DNA of 20,564 nt from AB-629-J13 sp964496365 (GTDB lineage Bacteria > Fidelibacterota > Marinisomatia > Marinisomatales > AB-629-J13), in NCBI GenBank assembly GCA_964496365.1, contig CAZBZK010000025.1, positions 1-20,564 of the forward strand. Direction: 5' to 3'. The notes beneath the pieces are model-generated. The model did not search any database, had not been told where the DNA came from, and was given only the letters and a program-made list of their open reading frames with translations. The position numbers were made by a program, and so were the translations under genes. How positions within the stretch are numbered: the first letter of the stretch is position 1; the number at the start of each line of letters is the position of its first letter. Shown here one piece after another: positions 6,602-15,487 of the stretch.

Positions 6602-7990
6602 ATGATTAAAAAAGGGGACATTATAAACTTGCATATTGATTCATTGGCGTATGGTGGAAGAGGCGTTGCAAGACTTGATAATTATGTAATATTTGTTGAC
6701 AAAGCTCTTCCCGGGCAGGACGTGAGTGCTTTAGTTTATAAAAAGAAAAAAGGATTTGGAGAAGCTCGGATTCTGGAAATACGAAAGGAATCCCAATACA
6801 ATACCAATCCATTATGTGAACATTTTTCTTTTTGCGGTGGATGTGGACAACAGCATTTGAAATATTCCGAACAGTTGAAACAAAAGAAAAAACAAGTCGA
6901 GGATATTTTTTCTCGCCAAGCAGGGATTGACTCTTTTTGTTTTAATACTGTTGTCCCTGCGGAGGAGCACTTTTATTACCGGAATAAAATGGAATTTACG
7001 TTTTCAAGCAGACGGTGGTTGCTTCCGGACGAAAAAAATGGCACCCCATCTGATTTTGCCTTGGGATTGCATATTCCAAGAAGATGGGATAAAATTCTGG
7101 ACATAAATGAGTGTCATATTCAACATCAATTTGGGAATAAATTAATTGAATTCGTAAAAAAAGAATCCAAAGAATTGGGGTTAAAACCCTATAACCAAAA
7201 AACACACAACGGATATTTAAGACATCTTGTCCTCCGGTTTGGTATAAACACAAACCAGACTATGGTAAATTTTGTAACCGCCTATGATCATCATGACTTA
7301 CTAACTCCTCTTGTTAACCGTCTCATAAGCAAATTTCCAATGTTGACCTCCATTGTAAACAATATCAACCGCAAAAAAGGAGATACGGCTTATGGAGAGT
7401 GGGAGAATCTGCTTCATGGTACATCGTATATTGAAGAAAAAATTGGGGATTTGACTTTTGAAATTTCTTCCAATTCTTTTTTTCAGACTAATACTCACCA
7501 AGCGGAAAAATTATATTCTAAAATTAAAGAAAAAGCAAATTTAACAGGGAAGGAAATTGTTTTTGACCTTTATTGCGGGACCGGTACCATCGCCTTATTT
7601 TTAGCCAATCAAGCCAAAAAAATAGTTGGGTTTGAAACCGTTAGTCATGCTGTTGAGGATGCACATAGAAACGCAGTCAGAAACGGAATAGGAAATGTTC
7701 AATTTATTCAAAAAAACTTGGAAAAGAGAATTCAAGATTCATCTTTGCCTGTACCAGATGTTGTTGTCGTAGATCCACCCAGAGCTGGAATGTTAGGGTC
7801 TGCGATTCAGTCCTTATTATCTTTGGGTAGTAAGAAAATTATTTATGTGTCTTGCAATCCTTCAACACAAGCAAGAGATTCAACAGCGTTAATTCAAGGT
7901 GGATACTTTTTAAAAAGCCTATCGATGGTGGATATGTTTCCACACACACCACATATTGAAACGATAGGTGAATTTGAATTAAAGAAATAA
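6602..7990 (+). CDS. rlmD: 23S rRNA (uracil-C5)-methyltransferase, RlmD/TrmA family
   Basis: SAM-dependent RNA m5U methyltransferase of 462 residues. An N-terminal TRAM RNA-binding domain (about 1-58, with SLAYGGRGVARLDNYVIFV) is followed by cysteines for a 4Fe-4S cluster: C72, C78, C81 and C171. The SAM site is FDLYCGTGTIAL (321-332), DPPRAGM is at 391-397, and the catalytic nucleophile C418 is in YVSCNPSTQARD. The general base is probably E453 in HIE. TRAM plus the iron-sulphur cluster fits RlmD (RumA, U1939 of 23S rRNA) better than tRNA-specific TrmA, but RlmC-type specificity cannot be excluded. The gene starts seven bases after the ALDH-like gene and is probably the last of the 2017-7990 operon, since 140 non-coding bases follow. 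Confidence 0.88.
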   Translation: MIKKGDIINLHIDSLAYGGRGVARLDNYVIFVDKALPGQDVSALVYKKKKGFGEARILEIRKESQYNTNPLCEHFSFCGGCGQQHLKYSEQLKQKKKQVEDIFSRQAGIDSFCFNTVVPAEEHFYYRNKMEFTFSSRRWLLPDEKNGTPSDFALGLHIPRRWDKILDINECHIQHQFGNKLIEFVKKESKELGLKPYNQKTHNGYLRHLVLRFGINTNQTMVNFVTAYDHHDLLTPLVNRLISKFPMLTSIVNNINRKKGDTAYGEWENLLHGTSYIEEKIGDLTFEISSNSFFQTNTHQAEKLYSKIKEKANLTGKEIVFDLYCGTGTIALFLANQAKKIVGFETVSHAVEDAHRNAVRNGIGNVQFIQKNLEKRIQDSSLPVPDVVVVDPPRAGMLGSAIQSLLSLGSKKIIYVSCNPSTQARDSTALIQGGYFLKSLSMVDMFPHTPHIETIGEFELKK

Positions 7991-8130
7991 TCAATCTAAT
8001 ACTTTCAGGATTCAAATTTTATTTAATTTTCGTGGTGAATTTTACCTTGATACTGATCTGCACATACCTCTATTTCGATTTAATTAATTTTCTGAGATTA
8101 GAAACCCAAATGTCATCTTAATATATACCT

Positions 8131-10764
8131 ATGCTTGATAAAGTATTTTCACCGGCTTCTATCGAATCTCATTGGTATTCGTATTGGCATAAAAATGGAT
8201 ATTTTCATGGCAACTCAGATTCGAAAAAACCTCCCTATACCATTGTAATTCCTCCTCCAAATGTGACAGGCATTTTAACTATGGGACACGTTTTAAATAA
8301 CACCATTCAAGATGTATTAATTCGTAAAGCCCGGATGGAGGGATTTGAAGCGTGTTGGATTCCCGGCACAGATCATGCATCTATAGCAACAGAAACAAAA
8401 GTGACAGAAATGCTTCAAAAAAAGAATATTTCCAAAGAATCACTTACTCGGGAAGAATTTTTGAAATATTCTTGGGAATGGAAAGAAAAATACGGTGGAA
8501 TTATTATCCAGCAATTAAAAAAACTCGGTTGTTCCTGCGATTGGGAGAGAGAAAAGTTTACCATGGATGATGGATATTCCAAAGCAGTCATTGAAGCATT
8601 CGTAAGGTTGTATAATAAAGGATGGATTTATCGAGGACATAGATTGGTTAATTGGTGTCCTGTTTCTCAGTCGGCTATTAGTGATGAAGAAGTAATTCAT
8701 AAGGAAGTGAATGGACATCTTTGGACCATCAAATACCCATTTATTGAGGGTGGGGGGAGTTTGCATGTTGCCACAACCCGACCGGAAACCTTATTGGGAG
8801 ATACAGCAGTGGCGGTAAATCCCGACGATACTAGGTATAATAAACTCATCGGTAAAAAATTAAAATTACCACTGACCGACCGAATTATTCCAGTCGTTTC
8901 TGATTCGTTTGTGGATCCTGAATTTGGAACCGGATGTGTAAAAGTTACCCCTGCGCACGACCCGAATGATTTTGAAATCGGGAAACGGCATAACCTAATT
9001 TTTATCAATATAATGAATCCAGATGCAACTTTAAATGAAAATGTACCTGAAAAATATATTGGAATGTCAAGAGAAACTGCCAGAGAGGAGGTGGTACTGG
9101 ATTTAGTTAGACACAAACTGTTAGTAGAGGACAAAACCTATATTCATAACATTGGATTTTCTGAAAGGGGAAATGTCCCCATTGAATATTATCTTTCGGA
9201 ACAATGGTATTTGAAAATGGAATCGTTGGCAAAGCCTGCTATGGAAGCTGTGAACAAAGGGAATATAAAATTCTATCCAAACCATTGGACTAAAACATAC
9301 AACCATTGGATGAAAAATATAAAAGATTGGTGCATCAGTCGTCAATTATGGTGGGGACACCGTATTCCTGTTTGGTATAAAAAAGGAGAGGATCGAACCT
9401 TACAAGAAAATATTCATGTTTCCGTAAATGGCCCGGATGATCCTGAGAACTGGGAGCAGGATAAGGATGTGTTGGATACTTGGGCTAGCTCTTGGATTTG
9501 GCCCCTTGGTGTTCATAATTGGCCAAAAAAGTCTAAAGATTTGGATACATTTTATCCTACCCATGCTTTAGTAACAGGTCCGGATATTATTTTCTTTTGG
9601 GTCGCCAGAATGATTATGGCAGGTTATGAGTTTACAGGACATCCACCCTTTTCCGACGTGTATTTTACAAGCATTTTGAGGGATGAGAAAGGACGAAAAT
9701 TAAGCAAATCTCTTGGCAACTCACCCGACCCTCTTGACTTGATAAAAGACTATGGCGCTGATGCAGTTCGATTCAGTATTTTACTGATTTCTCCACAGGG
9801 AATGGATGTTTTGTTTTCCCCTGACAAAATGGAATTGGGGCGAAATTTTATGAATAAATTGTGGAATGCAGCTCGTTTTGTAAATATGAATATACCTCAT
9901 CAGGAATCTTTGCCATTAATAGATGAAATTGAACCAGAGTTCCAATTACCGGAACGGTGGATTTTGAGTCGGTTAAATTATACCATTGAGCAAGTAAACA
10001 GACGTGTCAATAAATTTCAATTTAATGAAGCTGTTAAAATAATATACGATTATACATGGAATGATTATTGTGATTGGATGATAGAAATTGCGAAAATCTC
10101 TTTTTATGGGAATGATAAAAAAAGAAAACAATGTTTTCAGGTTGTTTCTGTAGCTGTATTAAAGGATATCTTGTGTTTGCTTCATCCTTTTGCACCGTTT
10201 ATAACAGAGGAATTATGGCATCATTTTAAAACGAAGGAAGAACCAGATATCATTTTGGCACATTGGTTGAAAGGAAATAATAATTGGATTGATAACACCG
10301 CAGAAACAACCATGAAAAGACTACAGGACATCATTACATCCATTCGATCCATTCGAAACAGGATGGGAGTTCCACCTTCCAAAAAAGCAGATCTTTTCGT
10401 ACGTGTAAAAGACAAATATTTTATTAAGTCGAACATAGAAATCATTCAATCTTTGGGAAAAATTAAGTCCATTAAGGTTGATTCAAATATTAAAAAACCA
10501 CCCCATTCAGCGACTGCAGTTGTTGGAGACATGGAACTATTTATTCCGCTGAAGGGATTAATAGACATAAGGTTGGAAAAAGAACGACTGGAAAACCGAA
10601 TACAAGAATTAACAGGATATTTTGAAACCGCCAAAAAAACCTTACTTAATAAAAACTTTATAAAAAACGCACCTGAATCCGTCATAAAAAATAAAACGAA
10701 AAAATTAGATGAAATGAATATAGAATTAGAAAAACTCACCTCAAATCTGGAGATGTTAAAATGA
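8131..10764 (+). CDS. valS: Valyl-tRNA synthetase
   Basis: Class I aminoacyl-tRNA synthetase of 877 residues that charges tRNA-Val and edits misactivated threonine. The N-terminal substrate motif PPPNVTGILTMGHVLN (41-56) contains the HIGH variant MGHV (51-54). The editing insertion is marked by TTRPETLLGDTAVAVNPDD and VTPAHDPNDFEIGKRH. KLSKS is at 523-527 in GRKLSKSLGNSPDPLD. The end is a charged coiled-coil arm from about residue 810, typical of ValRS. Length is normal for the group. No ribosome-binding site is visible. In the 140 bases upstream, TTGATA (8047-8052), 18 bases, TATTTC (8071-8076) is a weak promoter candidate. I see no T-box. The last codon overlaps the next gene as ATGA. Confidence 0.97.
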   Translation: MLDKVFSPASIESHWYSYWHKNGYFHGNSDSKKPPYTIVIPPPNVTGILTMGHVLNNTIQDVLIRKARMEGFEACWIPGTDHASIATETKVTEMLQKKNISKESLTREEFLKYSWEWKEKYGGIIIQQLKKLGCSCDWEREKFTMDDGYSKAVIEAFVRLYNKGWIYRGHRLVNWCPVSQSAISDEEVIHKEVNGHLWTIKYPFIEGGGSLHVATTRPETLLGDTAVAVNPDDTRYNKLIGKKLKLPLTDRIIPVVSDSFVDPEFGTGCVKVTPAHDPNDFEIGKRHNLIFINIMNPDATLNENVPEKYIGMSRETAREEVVLDLVRHKLLVEDKTYIHNIGFSERGNVPIEYYLSEQWYLKMESLAKPAMEAVNKGNIKFYPNHWTKTYNHWMKNIKDWCISRQLWWGHRIPVWYKKGEDRTLQENIHVSVNGPDDPENWEQDKDVLDTWASSWIWPLGVHNWPKKSKDLDTFYPTHALVTGPDIIFFWVARMIMAGYEFTGHPPFSDVYFTSILRDEKGRKLSKSLGNSPDPLDLIKDYGADAVRFSILLISPQGMDVLFSPDKMELGRNFMNKLWNAARFVNMNIPHQESLPLIDEIEPEFQLPERWILSRLNYTIEQVNRRVNKFQFNEAVKIIYDYTWNDYCDWMIEIAKISFYGNDKKRKQCFQVVSVAVLKDILCLLHPFAPFITEELWHHFKTKEEPDIILAHWLKGNNNWIDNTAETTMKRLQDIITSIRSIRNRMGVPPSKKADLFVRVKDKYFIKSNIEIIQSLGKIKSIKVDSNIKKPPHSATAVVGDMELFIPLKGLIDIRLEKERLENRIQELTGYFETAKKTLLNKNFIKNAPESVIKNKTKKLDEMNIELEKLTSNLEMLK

Positions 10765-12116
10765 GAATTATTATTTTAATTACCCTATTTTTCAGCTCGG
10801 TTTTTACTCAAAGTATGAATGCAAATTTAACCCTTTACAAAAATGGGTTTACGATGGTAAAACAACCTGCGTTTTGGAATGTACCCACAGGGAAGAGCCA
10901 AATCACTTATTCCCTTATCCCAAATCAGCTTTACCCAGATACACCATTTTTATCGGTGCAAAGTGGGTTGAATATTATTTCTCAAAGGATAAATAATAAC
11001 ATTTTTTCAAGTGATAAATTTTTTAAATCCCGATTGGGCAGTATGGTAGAGGCTTATCTGGAAAATGGGAAATCGGTGTATGGCAAACTAATAGAATATA
11101 ACCATAAAGCCATTTCGATTCAGTCGAAAGCTTGGTTAAAAAGTATTTCACGAGATGAATTGATGATGCTTACCTTAAAAGAAAAAGTGATTGAACCTCA
11201 ATTTAGACCAAAACTGGAATGGGATGTTCATGCAGATTACGGTGGATTTTTGAAAGGTAAAATTTTGTATATGACCGGGGGAGTTGAGTGGAAGGCAGTG
11301 TACCGTCTTATCACACAATCAAATGGAGATGGTGCCCGTTTGATCTCTGAGGCATTGATTTCCAATGAAACAGATTTAAATTATGAGGATGCAACTTTGA
11401 AACTGGTGGAGGGAGATTTGCATAAATCTTCCTCTGGAATACCAATTCGATTCGCTCCAAAATCTATACAATCAATGCGGACAGGAATTGAATCTTCAAC
11501 TCAAATGGGAGTGGAAGAAATTGCACTAGGGGATTATTATGAATATCCACTTGGTGATCCTGTGTCCCTCATGTCTGGTGAAACGGTAACCATGACATTA
11601 TATGCTCCGAAAGTGATGTCATTTAAAAAAACATATATTTTTGAAAATCGTGAACGGCAGAAAAAAGAAGAACCTCTGGTAGTCGAATTGGAAATCACAA
11701 ATACAAAAGAAAACAATCTTTTTATACCCTTACCGGCAGGAAAAGTAGAGATTTATATTGAAACATCAGATGGAAATATCGAATTTATCGGAGAAGATAA
11801 CATAAATCAGATTCCCAAAGGCGAAAAAGCAAAACTAATAGCAGGGAGAGCTTTTGACGTTATAGGAATTCGGAAAATAATGGATTATGATCGCCAAAGA
11901 AAAAGCGAAGAGGCATCCATTGATATAGAAATTAAAAACAAAAAAGATCAAGAGGTTGTTATCAAAGTAGTTGAACATATTAGTGGTGATTGGGTCATTA
12001 AAGAGTCCAATAAACAGTACATAAAAGAAGAGGCAGGTACTATTTATTTTCCCCTAACTATTTCTGCAAATGACTCTGAAAAAATTCTCTATACATATAA
12101 AAAAGAGTGGAAATAA
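10761..12116 (+). CDS. Secreted DUF4139 domain-containing protein
   Basis: A 451-residue protein of unknown function. Residues 1-18 form a signal peptide: positive Arg2, hydrophobic IIILITLFFSSVF, then TQS. The mature part is rich in beta strands and matches the DUF4139 pattern from about 155 to the end, with GGVEWKAVYRLI, ISNETDLNYEDATLKLVEGD, YEYPLGDPVSLMSGETVTM, and near the C-terminus VVEHISGDWVIKES and the final IYFPLTISANDSEKILYTY. It is probably exported to the periplasm or surface; its substrate is unknown. The ATG overlaps the valS stop (ATGA) and GGAG lies eight bases upstream within valS, so it is translationally coupled to valS. No obvious functional link to tRNA charging is visible. 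The domain name comes from memory of the family pattern. Confidence 0.8.
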   Translation: MRIIILITLFFSSVFTQSMNANLTLYKNGFTMVKQPAFWNVPTGKSQITYSLIPNQLYPDTPFLSVQSGLNIISQRINNNIFSSDKFFKSRLGSMVEAYLENGKSVYGKLIEYNHKAISIQSKAWLKSISRDELMMLTLKEKVIEPQFRPKLEWDVHADYGGFLKGKILYMTGGVEWKAVYRLITQSNGDGARLISEALISNETDLNYEDATLKLVEGDLHKSSSGIPIRFAPKSIQSMRTGIESSTQMGVEEIALGDYYEYPLGDPVSLMSGETVTMTLYAPKVMSFKKTYIFENRERQKKEEPLVVELEITNTKENNLFIPLPAGKVEIYIETSDGNIEFIGEDNINQIPKGEKAKLIAGRAFDVIGIRKIMDYDRQRKSEEASIDIEIKNKKDQEVVIKVVEHISGDWVIKESNKQYIKEEAGTIYFPLTISANDSEKILYTYKKEWK

Positions 12117-12208
12117 TGAAAAAGAATTGCAGCCAAACATTTTAACCCTTAAAAGGATATTTTATAACCCCAATAGATTTTACCCCCTGAAATAAGGGAA
12201 TTTATCAG

Positions 12209-14290
12209 ATGACCCCATCATCTTTATCATCCCCATTAACCTATATCAAAGGATTAGGACCCGTAAGGACAGAAATCCTAAATGAAATGAACATCAAAAC
12301 AACAGGTGATCTGCTTCATTATTTCCCTCGAAGGTATTTAGATCGGACTACGATTACTTCGATCCGCAATTTGAAGAAAGACGAATTGTTTACCACTGTC
12401 GGAGTAGTGGAAGAATGTATAGTGAGACGTACAAAAAGGAACTCATTTTTTGAAGCAGTGATTTACGATGGAACCGGTCAGTTGTCATTGGTCTGGTTTC
12501 AGGCTGGAAAAATTATAAGCAAAATGATTCAAAAAGGAGATCGATTGGCAGTAACGGGTAAAACAAAATATTATAAAGGATTACAAATGGTTCATCCGGA
12601 ATGGGATAAACTGTCAGAAAAAGAAGATCCTGTGAACACCCAAGCTATTATTCCACTTTATCCATTGACACAAGAATTAAAAAATGCAGGATTAGAGCAT
12701 CGTCGTTTAAGGAAGGTCATTTATAGAATGTTGGATACCATTTCTGGGATAACAGATTATTTTCCACCTGAAATCTTGCAAAATTATAATTTATTATCCC
12801 TATCAAAGTCCCTGAACGAAATTCATTTCCCATCGGATAATACGGGACTGAAAAAAGCAATTTATCGCTTAAAGTTTAATGAGCATTTTTTTCTACAATT
12901 ACTTATGGTATTGAAAAAATCATCATTTGAAGGAACCGCAACAAAACCGTTGACAACAAAGGGTGTATATTCAAATTCTGTTTATGAATCCCTTGGCTTC
13001 CGTCTCACTTCCGCTCAAAAAAAGGTGATAGGTGAAATATGTAATGATATGAAAAATTCAATCGCAATGAACCGATTATTACAAGGGGATGTAGGTTCGG
13101 GAAAAACCGTTGTTTCGGTTCTCTCTATTGCTGTTGCAGTGGATAGCGGAGTTCAGTGTGCTGTTATGGCTCCTACGGAAATTTTGGCAAATCAACATTT
13201 TGACTCCTTCAGAAAATTTACTGAATCTTCCGGGATGACGGCTGAACTCCTCACCGGAAAGACGCCCATAAAAAAAAGGAAAATAATCTTAGAAAAAGTG
13301 AAAAAAAATGAAATTAATGTTTTACTTGGAACACATGCCTTGATTCAAAAAGACGTAGAATTTCATTCTCTGGGATTGGTTATTGTAGATGAGCAACACC
13401 GATTTGGTGTGGTTCAAAGAAGTGATTTACTGTCAAAAGGGCATAATCCACATTTTTTAGCAATGACGGCAACACCCATTCCCAGAACCCTCGCCATTAC
13501 CTATCATGGTGATATGGATTGTTCTATTTTGGACGAAATGCCAGCCAATAGAAAACCTGTGATTACCAAAATGGTACAACCAGATAAGTTAACGAAGGTA
13601 TATGACTATTTGAAATCCGAAATGGATCAGGGTAAACAATGTATGATAGTCTATCCATTAGTTGAAGAAACTGAAACATCCGATTTAAAAGCCGCTGAAG
13701 AAACCTACATAGATTTATCATCCGGAGCGTTTTCGGATTATAGAATTGGACTACTACACGGTCGGATGAAAAAAGATGAAAAAATTAACGTAATGGAACA
13801 ATTTTCTAACAATAAAATTCAGCTACTGGTTGCAACATCGGTTATTGAGGTTGGTATAGATGTCCCAAATGCTACGGTTATGGTAGTGGAACACGCAGAC
13901 AGATTTGGGTTAACCCAACTCCATCAGTTACGGGGAAGAGTTGGAAGAGGTACGGAAAAAAGTGTCTGTGTTTTGGTTCAGAGAAAAGTCACGGAGTCCG
14001 GAAACAAACGATTGAAAATTTTAGAGGAAACGAATGATGGATTCAAAATTGCCGATGAAGATTTAATGATGCGAGGTCCCGGTGCTTTTTTTTCAGCAGA
14101 TCAAAGCGGTTTTTTTACCTATAAAATTGCCGACTTAGTACGGGATAAATCTATCATTCAAAAAGCCCGAGAGGCAGCACAAAACTTGATAAATGATGAT
14201 CCACATCTTCGTAAACTTAAACATGAAGGTATTCGTACAAAGTTCATTCAGGAATACCGAGACTTACTTTCGGACGTAAAAATAAACTGA
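12209..14290 (+). CDS. recG: ATP-dependent DNA helicase RecG
   Basis: RecG remodels stalled replication forks and branch-migrates Holliday junctions. The 693-residue protein has the full architecture. An N-terminal helix-hairpin segment with YIKGLGPVRTEILNEM precedes the OB-fold wedge domain with FPRRYLDR and DGTGQLSLVWF. The helicase core follows: Walker A GDVGSGKT at 293-300, APTEIL, LLGTHALI, the Walker B variant DEQH at 394-397, TATPIPRTLAIT, and LVATSVIEVGIDVPNA. QLRGRVGRG follows in helicase domain 2, and the C-terminal wedge-contact region carries MMRGPGAFF. AAGGGA lies nine bases before the ATG. It follows the DUF4139 gene by 92 bases with no terminator seen. Confidence 0.97.
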   Translation: MTPSSLSSPLTYIKGLGPVRTEILNEMNIKTTGDLLHYFPRRYLDRTTITSIRNLKKDELFTTVGVVEECIVRRTKRNSFFEAVIYDGTGQLSLVWFQAGKIISKMIQKGDRLAVTGKTKYYKGLQMVHPEWDKLSEKEDPVNTQAIIPLYPLTQELKNAGLEHRRLRKVIYRMLDTISGITDYFPPEILQNYNLLSLSKSLNEIHFPSDNTGLKKAIYRLKFNEHFFLQLLMVLKKSSFEGTATKPLTTKGVYSNSVYESLGFRLTSAQKKVIGEICNDMKNSIAMNRLLQGDVGSGKTVVSVLSIAVAVDSGVQCAVMAPTEILANQHFDSFRKFTESSGMTAELLTGKTPIKKRKIILEKVKKNEINVLLGTHALIQKDVEFHSLGLVIVDEQHRFGVVQRSDLLSKGHNPHFLAMTATPIPRTLAITYHGDMDCSILDEMPANRKPVITKMVQPDKLTKVYDYLKSEMDQGKQCMIVYPLVEETETSDLKAAEETYIDLSSGAFSDYRIGLLHGRMKKDEKINVMEQFSNNKIQLLVATSVIEVGIDVPNATVMVVEHADRFGLTQLHQLRGRVGRGTEKSVCVLVQRKVTESGNKRLKILEETNDGFKIADEDLMMRGPGAFFSADQSGFFTYKIADLVRDKSIIQKAREAAQNLINDDPHLRKLKHEGIRTKFIQEYRDLLSDVKIN

Positions 14291-14506
14291 GTTCATCTGT
14301 ATGATTCAAAATAAAAAAAAACAAATTCATATCAAAACCACTCCAGAACTGGGCAAAACTCTTAATACTTTCGTTTGTCCACAACCCACCCTCAATTTAT
14401 CCACCGACTTTTTGAAGTAGAAGCGAAGGGCGTGGTAAATAGGCAATCAATTTTTTAATCATTCCTAAATGGATATTCTTCTATCTATGATGAACCATAA
14501 CTGTTT

Positions 14507-14529
14507 TTACAATATCATGAGTTTTGTAA
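14507..14529 (+). promoter_or_regulatory. Inverted repeat in the argF leader, possible operator
   Basis: The 285-base gap between recG and argF contains TTACAA (14507-14512) and its inverse TTGTAA (14524-14529), separated by 11 bases and ending 46 bases before the argF start. Such a spaced dyad could bind a dimeric regulator or overlap the argF promoter: TTTACA and TAATAT also occur here, but only 15 bases apart. It does not match the E. coli ARG box well. In an A+T-rich gap a six-base dyad can arise by chance. The rest of the gap shows no convincing gene. Confidence 0.2.
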
Positions 14530-14575
14530 TATCACCATTGATTTTTTAAAACCATTCATCATTTAGGAACCCATT

Positions 14576-15487
14576 ATGGTAAACCATTTTTTACATATTT
14601 CAGATTATTCAAAAAGTGAACTCATTGATATGTTTAATCTGGCCAAAGAGCTAAAGCAAAAATTTAGAAACAGGGAGGATTTTAGACCATTTAAAAATCG
14701 CTCATTAGCTATGATATTTGCCAAACCATCCGCCAGAACCAGAGTATCTTTTGAAACCGGATTTGAGTGGATGGGAGGACATGCATTATTTTTAGGTCCC
14801 AATGATATTGGTATTGGCAAACGGGAAGCGATTAAAGATATTTCTCGACTCTTCAGTCGATATAATGATATGATTATGGCTCGCTTATTCGATCATGACC
14901 ATATTTTGGGATTAGCGAAATATTCATCCATTCCTGTGATTAACGGATTGACAGATTACAATCATCCTTGTCAAATAATGACAGATATGTTTTCCATTTG
15001 GGAGCATAAAAAGAGATTGGATGAATTGAAAATTTGTTATGTGGGAGACGGAAACAACATTGTTCACTCATGGCTTCATTTAGCGTCAAAAATATCTATG
15101 AATTTTGTGTGTGTCTGTCCTGAAGGATTTACTCCAGATGAAAAAACAGTTGAATTGGCTAAAAATGGAGGTTGTTCCACAATTGAAATCAGCCATGATC
15201 CTCATGTTGCCATAGAAAATGCAGATGTGGTTTACACGGATGTTTGGGCTTCTATGGGACAAAAGGAAGAAGCAGAAATGCGTGAAAAAATATTCCAGCC
15301 ATTTCAAGTGAATGAAAAAATGATGAAATCCGCAGGAAATTCTGTGTTATTTATGCACTGTCTTCCAGCAGAAAGGGGGCGAGAAGTTACGGATGGTGTT
15401 ATGGAAGCGGATTATTCAATTGTGTTTGATCAAGCAGAAAACCGTCTCCATGTGCAGAATGCGATTATGGTGTCTTTAATGAGTTAA
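14576..15487 (+). CDS. argF: Ornithine carbamoyltransferase
   Basis: Transfers the carbamoyl group from carbamoyl phosphate to ornithine to give citrulline in arginine synthesis. The 303-residue protein is full length. The carbamoyl phosphate loop SARTR is at 52-56 (usually STRTR) and HPCQ is at 130-133. The ornithine-binding DVWASMG is at 222-228 and HCLPA at 261-265, with the catalytic Cys262. The C-terminal signature is FDQAENRLHVQNAIM. The DxxxSMG motif favours plain ornithine over the acetyl- or succinyl-ornithine enzymes found in some Bacteroidota, though this is not proof. AGGA lies seven bases before the ATG. No other arginine gene is near. Its TAA stop overlaps the stop of convergent lpxH on the other strand. 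Confidence 0.93.
   Translation: MVNHFLHISDYSKSELIDMFNLAKELKQKFRNREDFRPFKNRSLAMIFAKPSARTRVSFETGFEWMGGHALFLGPNDIGIGKREAIKDISRLFSRYNDMIMARLFDHDHILGLAKYSSIPVINGLTDYNHPCQIMTDMFSIWEHKKRLDELKICYVGDGNNIVHSWLHLASKISMNFVCVCPEGFTPDEKTVELAKNGGCSTIEISHDPHVAIENADVVYTDVWASMGQKEEAEMREKIFQPFQVNEKMMKSAGNSVLFMHCLPAERGREVTDGVMEADYSIVFDQAENRLHVQNAIMVSLMS

Noticed and set aside
7971..8018. Inverted repeat AATTTGAAT / ATTCAAATT at the end of rlmD as a terminator
   Set aside because: All but two pairs are A-T, the loop is 30 bases and no clean T-run follows; it would be unstable.
7991..8130. T-box or other riboswitch before valS
   Set aside because: No T-box core motif or terminator hairpin is visible in the 140 bases.
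8697..9134. 145-codon antisense frame inside valS
   Set aside because: It is a shadow of strongly conserved valS coding sequence and has no family features of its own.
12116..12145. A nine-codon frame overlapping the DUF4139 stop, a possible leader peptide for recG
   Set aside because: Too short, no hairpin after it and no run of regulatory codons.
14301..14420. A 39-codon frame with ATG in the recG-argF gap
   Set aside because: No ribosome-binding site, no recognisable sequence, and a length expected by chance in A+T-rich DNA.
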